Positions 1-5,480 of a stretch of DNA of 10,152 nucleotides are shown here, piece after piece. The stretch comes from a bacterium (lineage in GTDB: Bacteria; Patescibacteriota; Saccharimonadia; Saccharimonadales; Saccharimonadaceae). How positions within the stretch are numbered: position 1 is the first letter of the stretch; each line of letters opens with the position of its first letter. Below the pieces are notes generated by a model. That model searched no databases. It had not been told where the DNA came from and was given only the letters and a program-made list of their open reading frames with translations. Location: positions 1 to 10,152 of the forward strand of contig JAKQOF010000025.1 in the NCBI GenBank assembly GCA_029565375.1, in the 5' to 3' direction. The position numbers were made by a program, and so were the translations under genes.

Positions 1-2
1 AT

Positions 3-248
3 CGCTGTCGGCTACTAGTAACAGTCGGATCGACGCTGTCTCCGTGTAAGGATGGACAGTACCGTAGCGAAGAGACCAATCGCTGTCGTTCCATTGCAGC
101 TGACTCTACGGGACTGTCAGCGTGTGCGGTCAATCAATATCGTAGTCCTGAGACAAACCGCTGTCGTCTCACGACAACAGACGACAATGGTTTAGCGCCC
201 TGTGGCGTAGGGCAAGAACGTAACCCAGATACAAACCGCTGCCGTAAT
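3..248 (+). repeat. 78-bp coding tandem repeat (26-aa Cys repeats)
   Basis: Three complete 78-bp units (3-80, 81-158, 159-236) are followed by the first codons of a fourth (237-248). Each begins with a codon triplet for R-C-R. The Cys codons fall at 6, 45, 84, 123, 162, 201 and 240, exactly every 39 bases. The R-C-R and Q-x-R...T-N blocks are conserved while the stretches between have drifted, so this is an old, selected protein repeat and not a recent DNA duplication. Confidence 0.9.
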
Positions 249-437
249 ATTAGTGGATCGGTACCTGCCGCATCATTTGCTGTCGAGCCAATAACAGATA
301 CGGCAAGCGGCTTTGCAAGTTGGTGGGCACTTGGCGGAATATCGTTGATTGCTTTGGCATATGCAGTCTGGGAATGGCGAAGCGAGATCATTAATTTTAT
401 GAGAAAAATTGGTTCGTTCTCTCATTCTGGTAAATAA
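3..437 (+). CDS. Cys-repeat surface protein, C-terminal part (5' truncated)
   Basis: An open reading frame enters from the left edge (codons begin at base 3) and ends at TAA 435-437, so only the last 144 residues are present. It opens with three exact 26-residue repeats starting at bases 3, 81 and 159, and a fourth begins at 237. The consensus ends in Q-x-R-S/N-x-E/D-T-N-R-C-R, with Cys at repeat positions 2 and 15. After a short Ser/Ala/Thr-rich linker comes a hydrophobic segment at about bases 321-377 (starts WWALGG), then a basic tail (R, R-K, K). This is the layout of an exported protein held by one C-terminal membrane helix with the repeats outside. Similar Cys-repeat C-termini occur, as I recall, on large lamin-tail-type surface proteins of Saccharibacteria; the N-terminal domains here are out of view. 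Function is unknown; adhesion or envelope structure is a guess. Confidence 0.8.
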   Translation, partial: RCRLLVTVGSTLSPCKDGQYRSEETNRCRSIAADSTGLSACAVNQYRSPETNRCRLTTTDDNGLAPCGVGQERNPDTNRCRNISGSVPAASFAVEPITDTASGFASWWALGGISLIALAYAVWEWRSEIINFMRKIGSFSHSGK

Positions 438-439
438 CC

Positions 440-445
440 TATACT
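440..445 (+). promoter_or_regulatory. -10 box for ruvC, leaderless type
   Basis: TATACT lies in the 15-bp gap after the surface-protein stop, with 7 nt between its end and the ruvC ATG at 453, so transcription would begin at or next to the start codon. No convincing -35 is visible. An AAAAGG just before the ATG is too close (about 1 nt) to act as a normal SD. Confidence 0.55.
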
Positions 446-452
446 AAAAGGT

Positions 453-941
453 ATGAGAATTATTGGCATTGATCCCGGCACTGGCATTATGGGCTTTGGG
501 GTGATTGATGTTGTGAAGGATTCGGTAAAACTAGTCGACGCGGGAGTGATCACAACACCTGCACGGACACCGCATGGTGAGCGGTTAGAGGATATTTTTG
601 ATAGCTTGACGGCTATCATCGCATCGACAAAACCTGATGTTGTTTCGATTGAGAAGTTGTTTTTTTCGCAGAATATAACAACTGCCATGACCGTATCTGA
701 AGCACGTGGTGTGGCGCTGTTGGTCGCCCAACAAGCAAAGCTACCGATCGCAGAATATACGCCACAGCAGATAAAACAAACGGTGACTGGCTATGGCAAG
801 GCCGACAAGAAGCAGGTACAAGAGATGGTCAGACTGCAACTGGGATTATCTGAAGTGCCGAAGCCCGACGATTGTGCTGATGCACTTGCAGCTGCGATTA
901 CTCACTCACTCATGTCACGGCTTACCGAGCGTTCCCAGTAG
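453..941 (+). CDS. ruvC: Crossover junction endodeoxyribonuclease RuvC
   Basis: RuvC is the dimeric, Mg-dependent resolvase that nicks Holliday junctions symmetrically, working with RuvAB. The protein has 162 residues, close to the usual 160-175. The RNase H-like fold signature is present: D7 in the N-terminal GIDPGTGIMGFG motif, E67 in the VSIEKLFFSQN motif, and D140 and D143 in the C-terminal DDCADALAAAITH motif, followed by H151. These match the four acidic metal ligands of E. coli RuvC (D7, E66, D138, D141). The ATG at 453 places D7 exactly where the family has it, which supports this start. A TATACT box sits 7 nt upstream. Unlike many genomes, ruvC is separated from ruvA here by an unrelated secreted-protein gene. 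Confidence 0.97.
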   Translation: MRIIGIDPGTGIMGFGVIDVVKDSVKLVDAGVITTPARTPHGERLEDIFDSLTAIIASTKPDVVSIEKLFFSQNITTAMTVSEARGVALLVAQQAKLPIAEYTPQQIKQTVTGYGKADKKQVQEMVRLQLGLSEVPKPDDCADALAAAITHSLMSRLTERSQ

Positions 942-970
942 TTTATCAGTTTTGCTTGATACTATATGTC

Positions 971-992
971 ATGCGTAGTGGCCACTGCGCAT
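971..992. promoter_or_regulatory. 22-bp palindrome, candidate operator or 5' hairpin
   Basis: The half-sites ATGCGTAGTGG (971-981) and CCACTGCGCAT (982-992) are reverse complements except for one position, which becomes a G-U pair in RNA; there is no loop. The palindrome lies between the ruvC stop and the SD of the secreted-protein gene and overlaps a CATAAT (990-995) that could be its -10 box. Alternatively, if transcription begins from the TACTAT-like sequence near 960, it would fold in the 5' leader. There is no T-tract after it, so it is not a standard terminator for ruvC. Confidence 0.5.
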
Positions 993-1000
993 AATCTAGA

Positions 1001-1006
1001 TGGAGG
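1001..1006 (+). promoter_or_regulatory. Shine-Dalgarno site deciding the start at 1017
   Basis: TGGAGG is followed after 10 nt by ATG 1017. The in-frame ATG at 966 would put the palindrome and this SD inside the coding region and would add 17 polar residues in front of a clean signal peptide. The 1017 start is therefore preferred. Confidence 0.75.
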
Positions 1007-1016
1007 ACAGACATAT

Positions 1017-1520
1017 ATGAATAGTTTTAAACGGAATCTTATTATTGGAGCAGGTGTTGCTTCAATTGGCATTGCAGGAGTTACGGGCGTTGCGACGGCA
1101 TCTGCACTAACATCGACCGAGAGCACGACGGGTACATCGCTCATAGACAAATTAGTAAGCAAATTTAATTTGAATAAGGACGAGGTACGGGCGGTGTTTG
1201 ATGCGAATCGCAGTGAACACCACGCTGCGATGCAGGCAGATCGTACAGCCGCACTGAAGACCGCATTGTCGGACGGTAAAGTAACGCAGGCTCAGTATGA
1301 TTATATTGTTGCAGCACAGACCGAGATTGACAGTTTGATGAGTAGTGCTGGTACACCAGACACACAGTCAGACGAAACAAAGGCTGCAATCAAAGTAAAA
1401 CTTGATGCGCTGAAAGATTGGATGAAAGAACAAAATCTGTCACCTGAGAATATTGGTATAGGGTTTGGTCGTGGTGGTCATGGACCAGAACACGATGATC
1501 GTAGTTCAAAAAGCGAGTAG
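1017..1520 (+). CDS. Small secreted helical protein of unknown function
   Basis: From ATG 1017 the product is 167 residues. Residues 1-30 form a Sec-type signal peptide: K5-R6, a Gly/Ala/Ile/Val-rich core, and an A-S-A box at 28-30 giving a likely cut before L31. The mature part is polar and probably helical, with two blocks. The first (about 42-100) contains LIDKLVSKFNLNKDEV and later DGKVTQAQYDYI; the second (about 120-145) contains KLDALKDWMKEQNLS. The tail is Gly/His/Asp/Ser-rich (GFGRGGHGPEHDD). The 'FNLNKDEV...F...R' and 'DGK-T-x-Q' pattern resembles, from memory, small secreted proteins seen in several Gram-positive-type genomes, but I cannot name a family with assurance. It is a single-gene unit, with its own strong SD, a palindrome upstream and a terminator downstream. 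The His/Asp-rich tail could bind metal, which is speculation. Confidence 0.8.
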   Translation: MNSFKRNLIIGAGVASIGIAGVTGVATASALTSTESTTGTSLIDKLVSKFNLNKDEVRAVFDANRSEHHAAMQADRTAALKTALSDGKVTQAQYDYIVAAQTEIDSLMSSAGTPDTQSDETKAAIKVKLDALKDWMKEQNLSPENIGIGFGRGGHGPEHDDRSSKSE

Positions 1521-1546
1521 TAGGTCGTAGCCTCACAACATATGTC

Positions 1547-1578
1547 ATCTGCCAGGCTGTATAGCCTGGCAGATTTTT
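1547..1578 (+). terminator. Intrinsic terminator after the secreted-protein gene
   Basis: A perfect 12-bp stem, ATCTGCCAGGCT (1547-1558) and AGCCTGGCAGAT (1563-1574), closes a 4-nt GTAT loop and runs straight into a T-tract (1574-1578, then GTG). It isolates the ruvC/secreted-protein side from ruvAB and lies about 15 bp before the ruvA -10 box. Confidence 0.92.
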
Positions 1579-1592
1579 GTGTAAAACTATGA

Positions 1593-1598
1593 CATAAT
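1593..1598 (+). promoter_or_regulatory. -10 box for ruvAB, leaderless type
   Basis: CATAAT lies 6 nt before the ruvA ATG (1605), immediately downstream of the terminator, so ruvAB needs its own promoter here. There is no SD in the gap, which fits a leaderless transcript. The -35 position overlaps the terminator's descending arm and shows no good match. Confidence 0.55.
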
Positions 1599-1604
1599 AG
1601 AGAC

Positions 1605-2180
1605 ATGATTGCACATGTATCTGGAGTGGTAGCCGAAAAGTTTGGTAATACTGTTATTGTTGATGTGAGCGGGATTGGGTACGAGGTGCAAGTTGCCGCT
1701 GGCGACTTTGATGCTGCGCTTTTGGGCGAGGACGTGAAGTTTCATACCTATCATCACATCCGTGAGCAATCGCAGGAATTGTTTGGCTTTAGCAGTCTGA
1801 GTGCGAAGAAGCTATTTGAATTGTTGATTACAGTCCAAGGTGTTGGCCCGAAGGCGGCTTTGGCAATCCTGTCGTTAGGTGATAGTGAACAAGTGCGAAA
1901 CGCCATTGCGAATAGCGATAGCGCATACATAACCCAGGCGAGCGGTGTCGGTAAACGGATTGCTGAGCGTGTTGTTGTTGATCTTTCTGATAAGGTTGGC
2001 CTGGCCATTCAGCTTACACGAACAATTGGCTCATCAGGACTGATTGCTAATGATGAAGCGCTTGAAGCGCTCATTGCTCTCGGCTATACGTTGGCTGATG
2101 CAACCAAAGCACTCGAACATGTTGCCGCCGACCTTCCGACCGCTGCGCGAGTGACGCAAGCATTGAAAGGTGACATCTAG
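1605..2180 (+). CDS. ruvA: Holliday junction branch migration subunit RuvA
   Basis: RuvA is the tetrameric junction-binding protein that loads RuvB rings for branch migration. The 191-residue product has the whole family layout. Domain I (about 1-62) is the OB fold starting MIAHVSGVV and ending HHIREQSQELFGF. Domain II (about 65-140) carries two helix-hairpin-helix DNA-binding loops, GVGPK (79-83) and GVGKR (114-118). Domain III (about 149-191, EALEALIALGYT...) is the RuvB-binding helical bundle. The start at ATG 1605 gives the canonical N-terminus. The TAG stop (2178-2180) shares its final G with the GTG start of ruvB, which points to translational coupling. Confidence 0.97.
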   Translation: MIAHVSGVVAEKFGNTVIVDVSGIGYEVQVAAGDFDAALLGEDVKFHTYHHIREQSQELFGFSSLSAKKLFELLITVQGVGPKAALAILSLGDSEQVRNAIANSDSAYITQASGVGKRIAERVVVDLSDKVGLAIQLTRTIGSSGLIANDEALEALIALGYTLADATKALEHVAADLPTAARVTQALKGDI

Positions 2181-3208
2181 TGGCCATTGAACGGATTATC
2201 GACACAAGTCTTCATAGTGACGACGCTGACGAGGAGATAATTGAAGTCACGCTGCGACCGACATCTTTTGCCGATTATACTGGGCAAGAACGATTAAAAA
2301 AGAACCTCAAGTTAGCAATTGATGCAGCAAAAAAGCGGGGAGATCCGATTGACCATACGTTACTCTACGGTCCTCCAGGGCTAGGAAAGACAACAATGGC
2401 AAGTGTCATTGCACACGAAATGGGCACGAATATTCGCGTCACGTCAGGTCCTGCAATTGAACGTGCAGGCGATCTTGCGAGTATTTTGACGAACTTAAAC
2501 GACGGCGACATTTTATTTATTGATGAGATCCATCGCTTGGGGCACACAGTAGAAGAAGTACTCTATAGCGCAATGGAAGATTTTAAGCTCGATATTATGA
2601 TTGGCAAAGGTCCAGCAGCACGGAGCGTACGGTTGGATTTGCCACGCTTTACGGTGATTGGTGCGACCACCCGTACTGGCGCGTTGTCAGCGCCACTACG
2701 TGACCGTTTTGGTCTGATGCATCGACTTGAGTTTTATACGCCCGAGGAAATTACACAGATTATCACTCGTGCGTCCACTATTTTGGGGACAAAAATCAAT
2801 CCAGGTGCCGCACAACTACTCTCGACCCGTGCACGACTGACACCACGAATCGCAAATCGTTTGTTGAAGCGTGTCCGTGATTATGCAGACGTGAATGGTG
2901 ATGGTATTATCGACGAACCAATCGCCAAAGCAGCTCTTGGCTTACTCGAAATTGATGAGTTGGGTCTTGACCCTGGCGATCGTCACCTATTGCTTAGTAT
3001 CATCGAGAATTATGGGTCAAACCCGGTTGGGCTGAACACAATTGCAGCATTGACTGGTGATGAGGCGACAACTATTGAAGACTTTTACGAACCGTATTTA
3101 CTACAAATTGGATTTATTGAACGAACACCTCGTGGTCGTCGAGTGACTGCTAAGGGACATACACATGTTGGCAAAACGACCGATCAAAAACAAGAAACGT
3201 TGCTATAA
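2180..3208 (+). CDS. ruvB: Holliday junction branch migration helicase RuvB
   Basis: RuvB is the AAA+ hexameric motor that pumps DNA through the RuvA-bound junction. The product has 342 residues, the usual size. It carries Walker A GPPGLGKTT (64-72), Walker B with ILFIDEIHRL (111-120), sensor 1 GATTRTGALS (161-170) and the likely arginine finger R174 in APLRDRFG. A C-terminal winged-helix domain (about 260-330) contains NPVGLNTIAALTGDE. The start is GTG at 2180, overlapping the ruvA stop by one base, with GAAAGG 9 nt upstream as a plausible SD. The last codons also hold the promoter of the next gene, since the TAA stop is inside a TATAAT. Confidence 0.97.
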   Translation: MAIERIIDTSLHSDDADEEIIEVTLRPTSFADYTGQERLKKNLKLAIDAAKKRGDPIDHTLLYGPPGLGKTTMASVIAHEMGTNIRVTSGPAIERAGDLASILTNLNDGDILFIDEIHRLGHTVEEVLYSAMEDFKLDIMIGKGPAARSVRLDLPRFTVIGATTRTGALSAPLRDRFGLMHRLEFYTPEEITQIITRASTILGTKINPGAAQLLSTRARLTPRIANRLLKRVRDYADVNGDGIIDEPIAKAALGLLEIDELGLDPGDRHLLLSIIENYGSNPVGLNTIAALTGDEATTIEDFYEPYLLQIGFIERTPRGRRVTAKGHTHVGKTTDQKQETLL

Positions 3209-3209
3209 T
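3204..3209 (+). promoter_or_regulatory. -10 box for the PH-domain gene, embedded in the ruvB stop
   Basis: A perfect TATAAT spans the end of ruvB, and its central TAA is the ruvB stop codon. Eight nt separate it from ATG 3218, so a transcript from here would be nearly leaderless. No -35 match is seen at 16-18 bp, so strength is uncertain. Read-through from ruvB is also possible. Confidence 0.55.
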
Positions 3210-3217
3210 ACTGGTAT

Positions 3218-3976
3218 ATGAAGCCTGAAGAACAATCATCAGAATCATTTGACCAACCTGTGGCGTATGATGCGCAGGGAAGGCCGCTGTACGCACATCC
3301 TCCAGATGAGACAAAGGCAAAACCGAATGTTATGGCACAAGTAGTTCACCTGACGCGTCCGACTGAACCTGAAAAGCCATTTATTAGCGATGCAACCAAA
3401 ATAAAACACGATCGATCAGTTCGTTTATATCCTACGCTCAATCTGAGCGAAGGGGAGTACGTCATTAGTGCGGTGCGGCGCCACCCGATTGGCCTGGTTA
3501 TACCAGTAGGATTGGGTGTTGTCTTGCTAGGGCTAACGCTTGCCGCTCTTTTCAACTATGATGCAATCGTTATTATTTTTGGGCTTACAGGATCTGCAGC
3601 TGATCCTGCTATTGCTATGATACCGATTCTTTTGTTTGCATGTTTAATTGGCTTGTTAACGTACATTGCGTATTACGTATATATTAGTAACAAGTTCTTT
3701 CTAACAAATGAGAGTGTTATTCAAGAGATTCAAACAACGTTGTTAGCAAAACATGAGCAGACCGTTAGCCTCGGTAATATTGAGGATGCGAGTTATCAGC
3801 AAGCTGGTATTTTTCAACAACTATTTCATTACGGATCGATTCGTTTAAGTACCGAAGGTGATGAGACGACGTATCGTTTCACGTATGTTGCAAACCCGAA
3901 ACAACATATCGCTACACTGAACGATGCAGTCGAAGCGTTTAAGAACGGGCGCCCGGTTAACGAGCACGATAACTAG
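3218..3976 (+). CDS. Bacterial PH-domain membrane protein (YdbS/DUF304-like)
   Basis: The product has 252 residues. About 85 hydrophilic, Pro/Lys-rich residues come first, then two membrane segments (about 89-112 and 130-157), then a C-terminal bacterial PH-like domain (bPH_2, about 155-230). That domain shows the characteristic run of 'NKFFLTNESVIQE', 'QTVSLGNIEDASYQQ' and 'GSIRLSTEG...YRFTYVANP'. In this family the first strands lead from 'hlTN-ehi' to 'h-l-nIe-v' and end in 'G-i-l'. The domain should face the cytosol just under the membrane; the exact role of such proteins is not settled. It lies 9 nt after ruvB. Its stop overlaps the pilin-like gene's stop on the other strand (CTAG, 3973-3976). 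The long polar N-terminal region is not part of the usual domain and may be disordered. Confidence 0.85.
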   Translation: MKPEEQSSESFDQPVAYDAQGRPLYAHPPDETKAKPNVMAQVVHLTRPTEPEKPFISDATKIKHDRSVRLYPTLNLSEGEYVISAVRRHPIGLVIPVGLGVVLLGLTLAALFNYDAIVIIFGLTGSAADPAIAMIPILLFACLIGLLTYIAYYVYISNKFFLTNESVIQEIQTTLLAKHEQTVSLGNIEDASYQQAGIFQQLFHYGSIRLSTEGDETTYRFTYVANPKQHIATLNDAVEAFKNGRPVNEHDN

Positions 3977-4371
3977 TTTTTGTTAGTACTGTCTTTAATG
4001 AAGTCTGCTTCGCTTTGGAGTGTGGTTCGAAGAGTGTAACTCTTACACTTACTGTCGACGCAGTTTGTTGGTTCGTAACGATAAGTGCTTTCGGCAGTAC
4101 CAATTTTTGCACCATCTGGATCAGTAAAAAGTGCAGGATCAACAGAAGGTAGGTTCGTTTCGTCAATTGTCTGTGGGTAGAAGCCGTTTGCTTTATAGAA
4201 GACTTGTTCTAGCGAGTAGTACATCGCATTAATGGCAGTTTTACGGTCGTTGTCACGTGCCGCAACCTCTACGTTATTTTTCTGGATAAAGAATAAAATA
4301 CTGGCTGCACCAAGTACGACAATAATAACGATCAGTTCAATGACAGTGAAGCCTTTGCTGTTGGTATTCAT
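3973..4371 (-). CDS. Type IV pilin-like prepilin
   Basis: The 132-residue product has a textbook class III signal: a short polar leader MNTNSKG, cleavage expected between G7 and F8, then FTVIELIVIIVVLGAASILFF with Glu at mature position 5, the residue needed for pilin assembly and methylation. Residues 8-28 are the hydrophobic helix. Beyond it are an amphipathic helix (about 40-62) and a small C-terminal domain with an NGFYP turn, a DPDG loop and two Cys four residues apart (C104, C109) that could form a disulfide. The size and the 'G-x-YP' feature resemble minor pilins or GspG-like pseudopilins. It is 3.8 kb from the pilMNO block and transcribed alone, divergently from recA. It may be a pilus subunit or a competence-type pseudopilin; sequence alone does not decide this. 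Confidence 0.9.
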   Translation of the reverse strand: MNTNSKGFTVIELIVIIVVLGAASILFFIQKNNVEVAARDNDRKTAINAMYYSLEQVFYKANGFYPQTIDETNLPSVDPALFTDPDGAKIGTAESTYRYEPTNCVDSKCKSYTLRTTLQSEADFIKDSTNKN

Positions 4372-4379
4372 TACTTCTT

Positions 4380-4385
4380 ATTATA
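4380..4385 (-). promoter_or_regulatory. -10 box for the pilin-like gene, leaderless type
   Basis: On the minus strand this is a perfect TATAAT ending 8 nt before the ATG (4371). No SD lies between them (AAGAAGTA only). It is 21 bp from the divergent recA -10 box, so the two polymerase footprints must overlap. Confidence 0.55.
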
Positions 4386-4406
4386 GCAAATTATTGCTGC
4401 GCGACG

Positions 4407-4412
4407 TATAAT
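4407..4412 (+). promoter_or_regulatory. -10 box for recA
   Basis: A perfect TATAAT gives a predicted start near 4419 and a leader of roughly 20 nt that includes the SD. No good -35 or LexA-type inverted repeat is visible nearby, so SOS control is not evident from the sequence. Confidence 0.6.
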
Positions 4413-4426
4413 AATGACAGATTAAA

Positions 4427-4433
4427 GAGAGGG
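4427..4433 (+). promoter_or_regulatory. Shine-Dalgarno site for recA
   Basis: GAGAGGG lies 4 nt before ATG 4438. It is one of only two clear SDs with their own leader in this window, in contrast with the leaderless-type starts of neighbouring genes. Confidence 0.8.
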
Positions 4434-4437
4434 TAAT

Positions 4438-5478
4438 ATGGCAGCAAAAAAAGCATCGAAGGATCCGCTCGCGGAGAAACCAACTGCAAGCGAAGGAAAA
4501 TTAAAGGCGCTTGGGCTCGCACAAGAACAAATTAACAAGCAATTTGGTGATGGGGCGATTCGTCGCCTTGGCGATACAACGACCGTTGACGTCGAACTGG
4601 TGAGTAGTGGTGCATTGTCACTTGACCTTGCGCTTGGTGGGGGCTATCCAAAGGGCCGTATTTTGGAGATTTATGGACCAGAGAGTTCGGGGAAGACAAC
4701 GCTGACGCTCCATGCGATTGCAGAGATTCAGAAGCAAGGCGGAACAGCAGCATTTATTGATGCAGAGCACGCACTTGACCCGGCGTATGCACGTCGACTT
4801 GGTGTGGATACAGACAATTTGTTGGTCGCACAGCCAGACAACGGTGAGCAGGCGCTTGAAATCGCTGAAACATTGGTACGCTCAAACGCAGTTGACTTAG
4901 TTGTTGTTGACTCTGTTGCAGCCCTTGTTCCACAAGCAGAAATTGATGGCGACATGGGTGATAGCCACATGGGGCTTCAGGCACGACTAATGAGTCAGGC
5001 ACTTCGCAAACTGACGGGTATTATCAGTAAGAGTCACACAACAGTCATCTTTATTAATCAGATTCGTATGAAGATTGGTGTTATGTTTGGTAATCCCGAG
5101 ACGACCACGGGTGGAAACGCATTGAAGTTTTATGCATCAGTACGTCTTGATATTCGCCGAACCGGACAGATTAAGTCTGGTGAAGATATTATCGGTAGCC
5201 GCACTAAAGTAAAGGTTGTGAAGAACAAAATCGCACCTCCTTTTAGAGTTGCTGAGTTTGACATCATGTACAACGAGGGTATTAGCAAAACTGGCGATGT
5301 TCTTGATTTGGCAGTCCTACACAATATCGTCGATAAGTCCGGCGCTTGGTTTGCCTATAACGACGCCAAGATTGGCCAAGGTCGTGAAGCAAGTAAGGAG
5401 TACTTGAAAGAGAATCCAAAGGTACTCGCCGAAATTGAAGCAAAAGTTCGTAAGAAAGTTGCGGAAGAAGCAGTATAG
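4438..5478 (+). CDS. recA: Recombinase RecA
   Basis: RecA forms ATP-dependent filaments on single-stranded DNA, drives strand exchange and stimulates LexA-type self-cleavage where present. The product has 346 residues. Walker A is GPESSGKTT (80-88), catalytic E110 lies in FIDAEHALD, and Walker B is LVVVDS (154-159). Loop L1 lies around EIDGDMGDSHMGLQ (168-181), and loop L2 around 209-226 with GNPETTTGGNALKF. The C-terminal domain runs to EAKVRKKVAEEAV. The N-terminus carries about 16 extra Lys/Ala/Pro residues before the usual KLKALGLAQEQINKQFG helix. The C-terminus lacks the strongly acidic tail of E. coli RecA and is basic. The next gene starts 2 nt after the TAG stop. Confidence 0.98.
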   Translation: MAAKKASKDPLAEKPTASEGKLKALGLAQEQINKQFGDGAIRRLGDTTTVDVELVSSGALSLDLALGGGYPKGRILEIYGPESSGKTTLTLHAIAEIQKQGGTAAFIDAEHALDPAYARRLGVDTDNLLVAQPDNGEQALEIAETLVRSNAVDLVVVDSVAALVPQAEIDGDMGDSHMGLQARLMSQALRKLTGIISKSHTTVIFINQIRMKIGVMFGNPETTTGGNALKFYASVRLDIRRTGQIKSGEDIIGSRTKVKVVKNKIAPPFRVAEFDIMYNEGISKTGDVLDLAVLHNIVDKSGAWFAYNDAKIGQGREASKEYLKENPKVLAEIEAKVRKKVAEEAV

Positions 5479-5480
5479 TC

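Noticed and set aside
1..248. CRISPR array
   Set aside because: The 78-bp periodicity is coding repeats with drifted interiors in a fixed frame; there are no identical direct repeats with unrelated spacers.
134..391. Minus-strand ORF of 85 residues with repeated RQRFVSGLR
   Set aside because: It is the antisense reading of the 26-residue Cys repeats; the repetition is explained by the plus-strand protein, and there is no start signal.
446..451. AAAAGG as an SD for ruvC
   Set aside because: Only about 1 nt separates it from the ATG, too close for normal SD use; the leaderless reading fits better.
966..1016. Upstream in-frame ATG for the secreted protein
   Set aside because: It would include the palindrome and the SD in the coding region and put polar residues before the signal peptide; ATG 1017 is better.
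3946..3955. CGGGCGCCCG palindrome near the end of the PH-domain gene as a terminator
   Set aside because: It has no loop and no adjacent T-tract (the T-run is about 20 bases further on), and it lies in conserved-length coding sequence.
4372..4437. LexA-type SOS box before recA
   Set aside because: No GAAC-N4-GTTC or CTGT-N8-ACAG-like inverted repeat is visible in the intergenic region.
4532..5002. Several antisense and alternative-frame ORFs inside recA
   Set aside because: RecA is highly conserved in this region, and the alternative frames have no recognisable content or start signals.
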